Below, piece after piece: positions 1 through 5,778 of a DNA stretch of 7,605 nt (the first letter of the stretch is position 1; each line of letters begins with the position of its first letter). Made by a program: the position numbers and the translations under genes. The notes beneath the pieces were generated by a model, which made no database searches, was not told the origin of the DNA, and saw nothing but the letters and a program-made list of their open reading frames with translations. Origin of the DNA: an uncultured Oscillospiraceae bacterium (lineage in GTDB: Bacteria > Bacillota > Clostridia > Oscillospirales > Ruminococcaceae); contig USBC01000089.1 of assembly GCA_900552845.1 (NCBI GenBank), positions 1-7,605 of the forward strand. The letters run 5' to 3'.

Positions 1-985
1 GACCCATGAATACGGGGGCGCGCATGTTGCCGTTGCCGAGGGGGTTCCACGGATCGAAGATGTCATCGTAGCCGAAGGATACGTTGATGCCCTCTGCGGT
101 CAGCTCCTTGACGCGGGTCATGCTGCGGCGCTTGGGATAGGTATCGGCACGGCCGCCCAGATGAACGTTGACGCAGGGATTGGCAACAAAGTTCATGCCG
201 CTCATCTTCAGGATACGCATGAGGCGAATGACATAGGCATTGTTGTAGCTGTGCATTGCGGTGGTGTGGGAGGCAGTGACCATATCGCGCATACCGGTCT
301 CGTAGGCACGGGTGGCAACGGTCTCCAAACCGCGGGAAGCCTCGTCATCGATCTCGTCGCAGTGGACATCGATGAGCTTGTTGTACTTCTGAGCCAGCTC
401 GAAGCAGATGTTGAGGGACTCAACGGAATACTCACGGGTGAACTCAAAGTGAGGGATCGCACCGGCAGCGTCGGCGCCCATCTTCAGGGAGTCCTCCAGC
501 AGCTCTTTGCCCTTGGGATAGCTGAGGATACCGTACTGAGGGAAGGCAACGATCTGGATATCCATGAAGTCCTTGACTTCTTCACGCAGCTCCAGCAGCG
601 CTTCCATAGCGGTCAGCTTGGGATCGTTGATGTCAACATGGGTACGGACATGCTGGATACCATTGGAGGCCTGCATACGGATCGCCTTATTGACACGATC
701 CTTGACCTCCTGCTTGGTAAGGAAGGGCTTATACTCCTCCCAGCACTGAATGCCCTCGAACAGGGTGCCGCTCATGTTCCAGCGGGGACGACCGGCGGTG
801 AGGCAGGTATCCAGATGAACATGGGACTCGATGACGGGGGGCAGGGCCAGCTTGCCACCGCAATCAATAACTTCTTCGCCGGGGAGGGCTTCGAGACTGG
901 CGGCGATCTTTTCGAACTTACCGTCGGTCACACGGATATCCATTGCCTCGGTAGCGTTTTCGATATACAAATTCTTGAACAGCAT
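1..985 (-). CDS. codA: Cytosine deaminase, C-terminus cut by window edge
   Basis: Cytosolic metal-dependent amidohydrolase that converts cytosine to uracil and ammonia. 328 residues are visible; the E. coli enzyme is about 427, so roughly 90-100 C-terminal residues lie beyond position 1. The metal and active-site residues line up with E. coli CodA at a constant offset of six: His55 and His57 in SHVHLDT, Gln150 in AFPQYG, His208 and Glu211 in DVHCDEIDD, His240 in ASHTTAMHSY, Asp307 and Asp308 in FGYDDIFDPW. The segments GTLFEGI, GIQHVRTHVD and GAIPHFEFTREY are also typical of CodA rather than of other amidohydrolases. The ATG at 985-983 has a GGAGGAG ribosome binding site 8 nt upstream. It follows codB by 47 nt with no terminator between them, so the two form a codBA operon supplying the substrate by import. 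The residue before the metal-binding Asp is Tyr where E. coli has His; this looks like lineage variation. Identification is very secure. Confidence 0.97.
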   Translation of the reverse strand, partial: MLFKNLYIENATEAMDIRVTDGKFEKIAASLEALPGEEVIDCGGKLALPPVIESHVHLDTCLTAGRPRWNMSGTLFEGIQCWEEYKPFLTKQEVKDRVNKAIRMQASNGIQHVRTHVDINDPKLTAMEALLELREEVKDFMDIQIVAFPQYGILSYPKGKELLEDSLKMGADAAGAIPHFEFTREYSVESLNICFELAQKYNKLIDVHCDEIDDEASRGLETVATRAYETGMRDMVTASHTTAMHSYNNAYVIRLMRILKMSGMNFVANPCVNVHLGGRADTYPKRRSMTRVKELTAEGINVSFGYDDIFDPWNPLGNGNMRAPVFMG

Positions 986-993
986 AGCTTTCA

Positions 994-1000
994 CTCCTCC
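994..1000 (-). promoter_or_regulatory. Ribosome binding site of codA
   Basis: GGAGGAG on the minus strand lies 8 nt before the ATG at 985. It fixes the codA start and lies inside the 47-nt codB-codA spacer. Confidence 0.85.
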
Positions 1001-1032
1001 TTGAGAGATTATTTTACTTTTTCAGACGGAGC

Positions 1033-2277
1033 TTACTTGTTGGCGCCGGTCAGCTCGCCAATGAAGAAGAAGATGGCGGATACGACCATCGCATTAACGG
1101 CGGCGATACCCCAGTGCAGGAAGTTTGCAACAGCGGCAGCGGCGATGATGCCGAGCACGTTGAACCAGTTGACAACAGCCTCAGTGTGCTTGCCCTCATA
1201 CTTACTGCGGTTCTTGAAGTAGTCGAGGATCACGATCATGCCGATGGGAGGCAGAGCGCAGTTCAGAACGTTCAGCCAGCCGCAGAAGTTGTAGTACAGC
1301 CAGATAGCCAGAGCGGTACCGATGATGCCGGCAACCCAGGTGAGGTACTTCATGGGCTTACCGGTGATGTTGGCGAGACCCAGACCGCCGGTGTACAGAG
1401 CGTTATTGTTGGTGGTCCAGATGTTGGCGCCCAGAACGATGAGGGCGGGGATTGCCAGACCCTGAGCGATCATAACATAGAAGATATCCTCTTTGCCGGT
1501 GAAAGCACCGCCGATGGCGCCGAAGCAGAACATCAGGGTGTTGCCCAGGAAGAAAGCGATGACGGTGGTCCAAACAGCAACCTTACGGTTCTTGGCAAAG
1601 CGAATGAAGTTGGGGGTTGCGGTACCGCCGGAGATGAAGGAGCCGATAACATAGCCGACACCGGTGAACAGGGAGATCTTGCCGGCAGACTGACCGAAGA
1701 TGGCAGCAAGACCGCCGCCCTCTACGCCTGCGGTGATCATGGAATAAACACCGAGGATAACGATGAGCGGAACGGAGATATAAGCAACGATCTCCAAACC
1801 CTTCATACCGGTAGCCGCGGTAGCGGTCATCAGCAGACCGGCGATGATGGTGAGAACCCACTCATTGACACCGAGCAGCTCGGCAGCGGGAATGGAGAAC
1901 ATGGCAACGCCTACGCCGAACCAACCGATCTGGGTGAAGCCCAGCAGGAAGGAGGACAGGTAGGAGCCCTTGGTACCGAATGCGCGACGGCACAGCAGGT
2001 CCATGGTCATGCCGGTGGAAGCACCGATGAATGCCAGAACGCCGCAGTAGGCGGAAAGGATAACGCCGCCGATGATGCACGCCCAGATGAAGCCGGAGAG
2101 ATCGAGGCCGTTACCGAGCTTGGCGCCGACGCTCATGCTGGCGCTGAAGAAGGTAAAGCCTACCATTACGAAGAACATGTTCCAGAAGCCTTTGCGTGCC
2201 GACTCGGGTACTGCTTCCAGAGAATAGTCGGCATCGACCTTTTCGACTGCCTTTGCAGCCTTGGTGTTTTCAGACAT
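1033..2277 (-). CDS. codB: Cytosine permease (NCS1 family)
   Basis: Inner-membrane cytosine importer of the nucleobase-cation-symport-1 family, 414 residues, close to the usual 419, with hydrophobic segments for the expected 12 helices. It resembles E. coli CodB along its whole length, for example ARKGFWNMFFVMVGFTFFSA, GFTQIGWFGVGVAMF and LGANIWTTNNNALY. The residues that hold cytosine in the Proteus CodB structure (as I recall: Gln105, Trp108, Ser203, Phe204, Asn275, Asn280) are all present here as Gln116, Trp119, Ser213, Phe214, Asn285 and Asn290, so cytosine itself is the likely substrate. The chosen ATG at 2277 has GAGGAGG 9 nt upstream. An in-frame start 18 nt earlier would overlap that site and is rejected. 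The N-terminus is about ten residues longer than in E. coli. It is the first gene of the codBA operon, with its own promoter and an operator about 110 nt upstream. Confidence 0.97.
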   Translation of the reverse strand: MSENTKAAKAVEKVDADYSLEAVPESARKGFWNMFFVMVGFTFFSASMSVGAKLGNGLDLSGFIWACIIGGVILSAYCGVLAFIGASTGMTMDLLCRRAFGTKGSYLSSFLLGFTQIGWFGVGVAMFSIPAAELLGVNEWVLTIIAGLLMTATAATGMKGLEIVAYISVPLIVILGVYSMITAGVEGGGLAAIFGQSAGKISLFTGVGYVIGSFISGGTATPNFIRFAKNRKVAVWTTVIAFFLGNTLMFCFGAIGGAFTGKEDIFYVMIAQGLAIPALIVLGANIWTTNNNALYTGGLGLANITGKPMKYLTWVAGIIGTALAIWLYYNFCGWLNVLNCALPPIGMIVILDYFKNRSKYEGKHTEAVVNWFNVLGIIAAAAVANFLHWGIAAVNAMVVSAIFFFIGELTGANK

Positions 2278-2286
2278 TGTGAATAA

Positions 2287-2293
2287 CCTCCTC
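2287..2293 (-). promoter_or_regulatory. Ribosome binding site of codB
   Basis: GAGGAGG on the minus strand lies 9 nt before the ATG at 2277. It decides between this start and the in-frame codon at 2295, which would lie upstream of the site. Confidence 0.85.
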
Positions 2294-2323
2294 AAAGTTG
2301 TTCAGAAGCCGGCGAAACCACAT

Positions 2324-2378
2324 AAGCGACATCATGTTTGGTCCCAAACATGAAAGAACCCCGCGGGGTTCTTCGCCC
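2324..2378 (-). promoter_or_regulatory. Structured codBA leader: two strong hairpins, possible three-way junction
   Basis: Two hairpins follow each other in the untranslated leader of codBA. The first is a perfect 20-bp palindrome, AAGAACCCCGCGGGGTTCTT, at 2354-2373. The second, at 2333-2352, has 8-bp arms CATGTTTG/CAAACATG around a 4-nt loop. Read on the minus strand, GGGCG at 2378-2374 can pair with the bases at 2328-2324 (two G-U pairs), which would close both hairpins into a compact three-way junction. The first hairpin is followed only by a broken U-run (TTCTTTCATGTTT), so it would be a weak terminator or attenuator at best. It matches no riboswitch consensus I know. The hairpins are seen directly; the junction and any regulatory role are inference. 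Confidence 0.5.
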
Positions 2379-2381
2379 TTT

Positions 2382-2397
2382 ATGTAACCGGTTTCAT
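2382..2397. promoter_or_regulatory. LacI/GalR-type operator 1 at the codBA start point
   Basis: ATGTAACCGGTTTCAT is a 16-bp palindrome with a single mismatched pair and a central CG, the layout of GalR/CcpA-class operators. It lies 5-20 nt downstream of the predicted codBA start point (about 2402), where a bound repressor would block transcription. The 12 bases TGTAACCGGTTT recur exactly in operator 3. The neighbouring regulator is the natural ligand. Confidence 0.75.
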
Positions 2398-2408
2398 CTG
2401 ACAAGCTC

Positions 2409-2438
2409 ATAATACCACGCCAAAACAGCCTTTGTCCA
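2409..2438 (-). promoter_or_regulatory. Promoter of codBA
   Basis: On the minus strand: TGGACA (2438-2433), an 18-nt spacer, then TATTAT (2414-2409) preceded by TGG, an extended -10. The predicted start point is near 2402, giving a leader of about 125 nt before codB. Confidence 0.65.
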
Positions 2439-2502
2439 CCCCCTTTTGCGCTGTTTAGTGACAAAAATCGTTCTAAATCCTTGTGAAATATGCTGAAATA
2501 AA

Positions 2503-2514
2503 GTAACCGTTTAC
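2503..2514. promoter_or_regulatory. LacI/GalR-type operator 2, between the two promoters
   Basis: GTAACCGTTTAC is a 12-bp palindrome with one mismatched pair and the same GTAACCG half-site as operators 1 and 3. It lies upstream of both promoters, about 30 nt before the regulator's -35 box and 65 nt before that of codBA. Its centre is 119 bp from operator 1 and 90 bp from operator 3, so it could act as an auxiliary or looping site. Confidence 0.65.
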
Positions 2515-2543
2515 ATTGCAACCTGCCATTTTTACAATATTCT

Positions 2544-2572
2544 TTGCAAAAAAACCGCAGACATGGTATAAT
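2544..2572 (+). promoter_or_regulatory. Promoter of the LacI-family regulator
   Basis: TTGCAA (2544-2549), a 17-nt spacer, then a perfect TATAAT (2567-2572) preceded by TGG, an extended -10. The predicted start point is near 2579. It drives the regulator and probably the flavoprotein gene behind it. Confidence 0.75.
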
Positions 2573-2591
2573 TAACGCTGTAATCAAGCGG

Positions 2592-2603
2592 TGTAACCGG
2601 TTT
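2592..2603. promoter_or_regulatory. LacI/GalR-type operator 3 in the regulator leader
   Basis: TGTAACCGGTTT, identical over 12 bases to operator 1, with a perfect 8-bp AACCGGTT core. The outer symmetry is weaker than in operator 1. It lies about 13-24 nt after the predicted regulator start point, implying autoregulation. Its centre is 209 bp from that of operator 1, close to 20 helical turns, so the two sites would face the same side of the DNA. Confidence 0.65.
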
Positions 2604-2620
2604 AGTATGACCGGCAGCGG

Positions 2621-2627
2621 AAGGGAG
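2621..2627 (+). promoter_or_regulatory. Ribosome binding site pointing to a non-canonical start
   Basis: AAGGGAG ends 10 nt before the ATC codon at 2638 and 25 nt before the first canonical in-frame start (GTG, 2653). It therefore supports initiation at or very near 2638, where LacI-family homology begins. Confidence 0.55.
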
Positions 2628-2637
2628 TGAAAACGCC

Positions 2638-3663
2638 ATCAACATTAAGGAAGTGGCAAAAGCCGCAGGGGTTTCGGTTGCGACCATCAGCCGTGTGCTG
2701 AACCACCCCGAACAGGTGCAGCCGGAGACCAAGACGCATGTTCTGGCAGTAATGGAAAGCCTGAATTACCGTCCCAACTGGTTTGCCCGCGGTCTGAACC
2801 TTGGAAAAACCGGCACCATTGCACTGGTGGTGCCGAACATTGAAAGCCGCCGCTACCGCGAGATCCTTGCCGGTGTGGAAACGGTGGCGCTGAAAAAGCA
2901 GCACATCGTTATGCTGTGCAACACCCACGCCGACCCCGAATCGGAGGCCGAGTACCTGAAAATGGTGGTAGGGCGGCAGGTGGACGGGCTGATCCTTGCC
3001 TCTCCGCTGCTGGGCGGCAGCCAGTTGAACGAGCTGCTGGGCAGTGACCTGCCGTGGGTGCATATTGCGCCTGCCGAGGCAGGGCTGTGCCGGAACCTCT
3101 GTTATATAAATTATGAAGAAGGCGCCTATCAAATGACCACTCATTTGATAAAAATGGGGCAAAAAGAAATCACGCTGCTGCTGGACGAGGCACCGCTGGC
3201 GGAGATGCGGCAGATCACGGCGGGCTATCGCCGGGCGCTGAGCGAGCATCTGCCCATGGCACGGGAGAACATTCTGACCTGCACCGATGACCCGCGCGGC
3301 GGTTACTTTACTGCACAAAAGCTCCTGCAGAACGGGACGCTGCCCAAGGCAATGATCACCTCAAGCAGCGGACAGGCAAGCGGTGTTCTGAAGGTTCTCT
3401 TGGACGAGGCGATCCCCGTACCGGAGCGTATGGCGCTGGCGTGTCTTTCCGATTCTGCGACCTGCTCCATTCTGGAGCCGCCGCTGACGGCGCTGGAGGC
3501 GCCCTGCAAGCGTCTGGGCATGGTCGCCGCGCGTATGCTGTTCGATAACATAGAGGACAGCGGAGAGGACGACTACGGCCCGCAGGAGGTCATTCTGCAG
3601 CCAAAATTGAAGATCCGCCGGAGCTGCGGCAACAAGAAGCCCATTTATGAGCTGTTTGGTTAA
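2638..3663 (+). CDS. LacI/GalR-family transcriptional regulator (probable ATC start)
   Basis: One-component repressor of the LacI/GalR family, 341 residues (usual 330-345). A helix-turn-helix spans residues 3-22 with recognition helix SVATISRVLN, then a hinge helix (NYRPNWFARGL, 43-53), then a periplasmic-binding-protein-like ligand domain. The VAT recognition residues are those of GalR, which binds TGTAA-n-CG-n-TT sites; three such sites lie just upstream, so it probably controls codBA and itself. Start: family alignment (INIKEVAKAAGVS) requires a start at or before 2638, but the frame has no ATG, GTG, TTG or CTG between the stop at 2608 and GTG at 2653. Starting at GTG would delete the front of helix 1 and has no well-spaced ribosome binding site. 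I place the start at ATC 2638, 10 nt after AAGGGAG; a pipeline would call 2653. The ligand is unknown; cytosine, uracil or a related compound is inferred from the neighbours. Confidence 0.9.
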   Translation: MNIKEVAKAAGVSVATISRVLNHPEQVQPETKTHVLAVMESLNYRPNWFARGLNLGKTGTIALVVPNIESRRYREILAGVETVALKKQHIVMLCNTHADPESEAEYLKMVVGRQVDGLILASPLLGGSQLNELLGSDLPWVHIAPAEAGLCRNLCYINYEEGAYQMTTHLIKMGQKEITLLLDEAPLAEMRQITAGYRRALSEHLPMARENILTCTDDPRGGYFTAQKLLQNGTLPKAMITSSSGQASGVLKVLLDEAIPVPERMALACLSDSATCSILEPPLTALEAPCKRLGMVAARMLFDNIEDSGEDDYGPQEVILQPKLKIRRSCGNKKPIYELFG

Positions 3664-3688
3664 AGGAAACGAATGGGGGTAAAAGCAT

Positions 3689-4795
3689 ATGTCATTTAGC
3701 ACAGAATATGCGGGATTGAAACTGAAAAATCCCATTATCGTAGCGGCAGGTCCGTGGTCTCGCGACGGCGCTTCGATCCAGCGTTCCATTGACGCTGGCG
3801 CCGCGGCAGTGGTGACCGAGACCATTACGCTGGAGGCAAATCAAAACCCCAGTCCCCGCCTGTATTTGAGCGGTGCGGGGCAGTTGTTCAATACGACGCT
3901 GTTTTCCGGCATTCATCTGGAGCAGTGGGAGCAGGAATTTGAGGCGCTGCAAAGAGGCGACTGCAAAATTATCGCAAGCATTTGGGGCAACACCCCAAGC
4001 GAGCTGGCATACCTTGCCGGCAAGGTGGAACGCATGGGCGCCGACGCCATTGAGGTGAGTGTCTCGGCGCCGTTGGGTACCCGCATGGACGTGGGCACCG
4101 TGCCGCGGGAGATCTTTGATTTTGTTTCCGCCGTGACTGAGGCGGTGGATATTCCCGTTTCGGTCAAGCTCTCCTATGAAGCCTCCAATTTCAGCGGCTT
4201 CACCTCCTCGCTGGAGGAGGCAGGCATTGCCGGCGTGACCGCCATCGACGCCCTGAAGGGGCTGATGGGGGTGGATCTGGAGCATCATCGCGCGCTGATG
4301 CCCACCTACGGCGGGTACAGCGGACAGTATATCCGTCCGGTGGCACTGGCGACCATTGCCACATTGAAGCAGACAACGGGCTTTCCCATCTGCGGCTGCG
4401 GCGGCATCAGCTCGGCGCACGATGCGCTGGAGTTCATTATGCTGGGCGCGCGGTGCGTGCAGCTTGCCAGCGTACTGCTGCGGGACGGCTACGAAGCGAT
4501 CCCGAAGATCCTGAGCGACATGGAAAGCTGGCTGACCGCGCACGGATATCACTCGGTAGAGGAGGTATGCGGACTGGCGCTGGATTCGCTGCGTCCCTTT
4601 GAGGAGCTGCCGCCCCGTCCCCTGACTGCCCACCTGACCGGCGGCTGCGACAGCTGCGGCAAGTGCATCAACTGCTGCCTGTACGGAGTGATCTCGATGA
4701 CAGACGGCAAGATCCTGCTGGACGCGGAACACTGCACCGGCTGCGGCATGTGCGAGGCAGTATGCCCGAAGAATGCGCTGGAGCTGCGGTGGTAG
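3689..4795 (+). CDS. PreA/PyrD-like FMN oxidoreductase with C-terminal 2[4Fe-4S] domain, substrate uncertain
   Basis: Cytosolic flavoprotein of the dihydroorotate/dihydropyrimidine dehydrogenase family, 368 residues. A TIM-barrel FMN domain (about 1-300) shows LKNPIIVAAG at the front, NPSPR (53-57), a flavin-type Lys160, GYSG (209-212) and the phosphate-binding CGCGGI (235-240). The tail carries two complete clusters: Cys320, 323, 326, 330 and Cys349, 352, 355, 359. The architecture matches PreA, the uracil-reducing subunit of bacterial dihydropyrimidine dehydrogenase (about 411 residues). However, the family motif N-x-S-C-P is SVSAP here, so the catalytic Cys is Ala127 and the pyrimidine-binding Asn is Ser124. 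The later Asn-Thr pair appears to be Asp187-Ala188. Substrate or reaction may therefore differ. It follows the regulator by 25 nt behind a weak GGGGGT site, probably cotranscribed. No PreT-like reductase partner is nearby. Family is sure, function is not. Confidence 0.85.
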   Translation: MSFSTEYAGLKLKNPIIVAAGPWSRDGASIQRSIDAGAAAVVTETITLEANQNPSPRLYLSGAGQLFNTTLFSGIHLEQWEQEFEALQRGDCKIIASIWGNTPSELAYLAGKVERMGADAIEVSVSAPLGTRMDVGTVPREIFDFVSAVTEAVDIPVSVKLSYEASNFSGFTSSLEEAGIAGVTAIDALKGLMGVDLEHHRALMPTYGGYSGQYIRPVALATIATLKQTTGFPICGCGGISSAHDALEFIMLGARCVQLASVLLRDGYEAIPKILSDMESWLTAHGYHSVEEVCGLALDSLRPFEELPPRPLTAHLTGGCDSCGKCINCCLYGVISMTDGKILLDAEHCTGCGMCEAVCPKNALELRW

Positions 4796-4841
4796 GAAAA
4801 AGGCGGCACAAAAAACGGGGAGGGCAAGGCAGCGGCGCAGG

Positions 4842-4908
4842 CAGGCTGGCGTCCGATGGAATCGGACTGGCGCCTGTCAAGCTGCAACGCAGCCATCGTC
4901 GGCTTTTT
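4842..4908 (+). other. Hairpin cluster after the flavoprotein gene
   Basis: Three stems follow one another. First, GTCCGAT-GGA-ATCGGAC (4851-4867) sits inside an outer CAGGC/GCCTG stem (4842-4846 with 4872-4876), with the same four bases TGGC on both sides of the inner stem. Next comes GCTGC-AAC-GCAGC (4881-4893). Last, a short AGCC/GGCT stem (4891-4904) runs into TTTTT (4904-4908). The last stem shares bases with the second, so they would compete. The end could act as a weak terminator for the upstream operon. Function unknown. Confidence 0.4.
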
Positions 4909-4953
4909 GCGCTGCCGGTTCCCCTGCTCTGCTGAAAAAGCCATAGCAAAACA

Positions 4954-4983
4954 GCCTCCGGTCATCATGGTCGGGGGCATTTT
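4954..4983 (+). terminator. Probable intrinsic terminator before the membrane-protein promoter
   Basis: GCCTCCG (4954-4960) pairs with CGGGGGC (4972-4978), one G-U pair included; inner G-U pairs can lengthen the stem around an ATCAT loop. ATTTTG follows directly. It lies after the regulator-flavoprotein operon and just before a new promoter, where a terminator is expected. The U-run is short. Confidence 0.45.
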
Positions 4984-5000
4984 GATAGGTAATTTTTTGA

Positions 5001-5029
5001 TAGACAGATTGGCGGCGCGATGTTATAAT
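5001..5029 (+). promoter_or_regulatory. Promoter of the small membrane-protein gene
   Basis: TAGACA (5001-5006), a 17-nt spacer, then a perfect TATAAT (5024-5029) preceded by TGT, an extended -10. The predicted start point is near 5036, giving a leader of about 43 nt that begins with a small CGGAG/CTCCG hairpin (5036-5050). Confidence 0.7.
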
Positions 5030-5078
5030 GATAGGCGGAGAAAGCCTCCGAAATCGACATAAAAAGGAGTTATGTATC

Positions 5079-5681
5079 ATGACCTATCCCAATGCTGCGG
5101 CGGGACTGAAAACCGTATATCAATCCCAAATCGTCGGGCTGATCGCTTCGGTACTGCTGTTTATTCCGCTCATCAACATTCTGGCGGTGGCAGCGCTGCT
5201 GGTCGTTTTTGTGCTGTATATGGTTGGTTTGAACCAGTGCGCCAAGCAGGACGATGGCTACCGTACCGCCTTTACGCTGGTCATCATCAATCTGGTGGTC
5301 AACCTGCTGGGGAATTTTATCCCCGGTGCCATCAGCACCATTCTTTCACTGGTGGGCGATGTGCTGACGCTGGCAACACTTTACTTTGTCTGCATCACCA
5401 CCAACCGCCTGCTGGAAAACCTGCGTGCGCCGCAAAGCACCATTGACCGTGGCGTGGTGGTATGGAAGATCAATGTGATCTGCACCATTGTTGCCGTTGT
5501 ATGCACGCTGCTTTCGATGATCCCCGTTGTTTCCCTGCAGCTTTTGGCTTCTATCATGATGCTCATTGCCACCATTGCGCAGCTTGTGGGCTGCATACTG
5601 TATATGCTGTTCCTGCGGGACGCTTACCGCATAATGGAGTCCGTCATTCCTCCTGAGGAACAGGTCCAGCAGATGATGTGA
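5079..5681 (+). CDS. Small polytopic membrane protein of unknown function
   Basis: I do not recognise this 200-residue protein. It is almost entirely hydrophobic, with about six candidate membrane segments at roughly 18-32, 34-51, 63-82, 86-106, 131-150 and 155-178. Short polar loops carry most of the charge: NQCAKQDDGYR (52-62), NRLLENLRAPQSTIDRG (109-125) and the acidic tail PPEEQVQQMM. There is no signal peptide, no catalytic motif and no transporter signature that I can see. The ATG at 5079 has AAGGAG 9 nt upstream; an in-frame ATG at 5028 lies within the promoter and is rejected. It has its own strong promoter and is bounded by a probable terminator on each side, so it is probably a single-gene transcript unrelated to the pyrimidine genes. 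A general membrane protein of the small uncharacterised Firmicutes kind is all that can be claimed. Confidence 0.85.
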   Translation: MTYPNAAAGLKTVYQSQIVGLIASVLLFIPLINILAVAALLVVFVLYMVGLNQCAKQDDGYRTAFTLVIINLVVNLLGNFIPGAISTILSLVGDVLTLATLYFVCITTNRLLENLRAPQSTIDRGVVVWKINVICTIVAVVCTLLSMIPVVSLQLLASIMMLIATIAQLVGCILYMLFLRDAYRIMESVIPPEEQVQQMM

Positions 5682-5715
5682 TGTAAGGATATAAGGTTAT
5701 CGGTTCAAATATGAT

Positions 5716-5771
5716 ATGCTCCCTCCATGAGAGACAGCGAAAAAGTAAGCTGTCAATCGTGGAGGGAGCAT
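5716..5771. terminator. Long hairpin, probable bidirectional terminator
   Basis: The 12-base arms ATGCTCCCTCCA (5716-5727) and TGGAGGGAGCAT (5760-5771) are perfectly complementary. Inside them GACAGC (5733-5738) pairs with GCTGTC (5749-5754) around an A-rich 10-nt loop. TTTCTGTGTT follows on the plus strand; on the minus strand the sequence after it is ATATCATATTT. It sits between convergent genes, 34 nt after one stop codon and 7 nt after the other, the usual place for a shared terminator. The U-runs are imperfect, so another role cannot be excluded. Confidence 0.6.
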
Positions 5772-5778
5772 TTCTGTG

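Noticed and set aside
62..70. Tyr before the metal-binding Asp in codA where E. coli has His
   Set aside because: The position is not a metal ligand. All catalytic residues are intact, and variation here is expected between lineages.
161..1222. A 353-codon open frame on the plus strand
   Set aside because: It lies opposite codA, whose catalytic motifs and ribosome binding site are clear. Its translation is low-complexity (G, A, H, D, V rich) with no family resemblance.
1114..2286. A 390-codon open frame on the plus strand
   Set aside because: It lies opposite codB. The composition (Asp, Gly, Glu, Gln rich) is what antisense reading of a membrane protein gives, and there is no ribosome binding site.
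2324..2378. Purine riboswitch upstream of codB, suggested by a three-way junction shape
   Set aside because: The conserved core and loop sequences of guanine/adenine riboswitches are absent, so only the general structure is reported.
2602..3318. A 238-codon open frame on the minus strand
   Set aside because: It lies opposite the LacI-family regulator and shows no domain resemblance.
3692..4732. A 346-codon open frame on the minus strand
   Set aside because: It lies opposite the flavoprotein gene, is rich in Gln, Arg, His and Ala, and has no motif or start signal.
5716..5771. Miniature transposable element
   Set aside because: Perfect terminal inverted repeats are present, but no flanking target duplication and no second copy are visible in this window.
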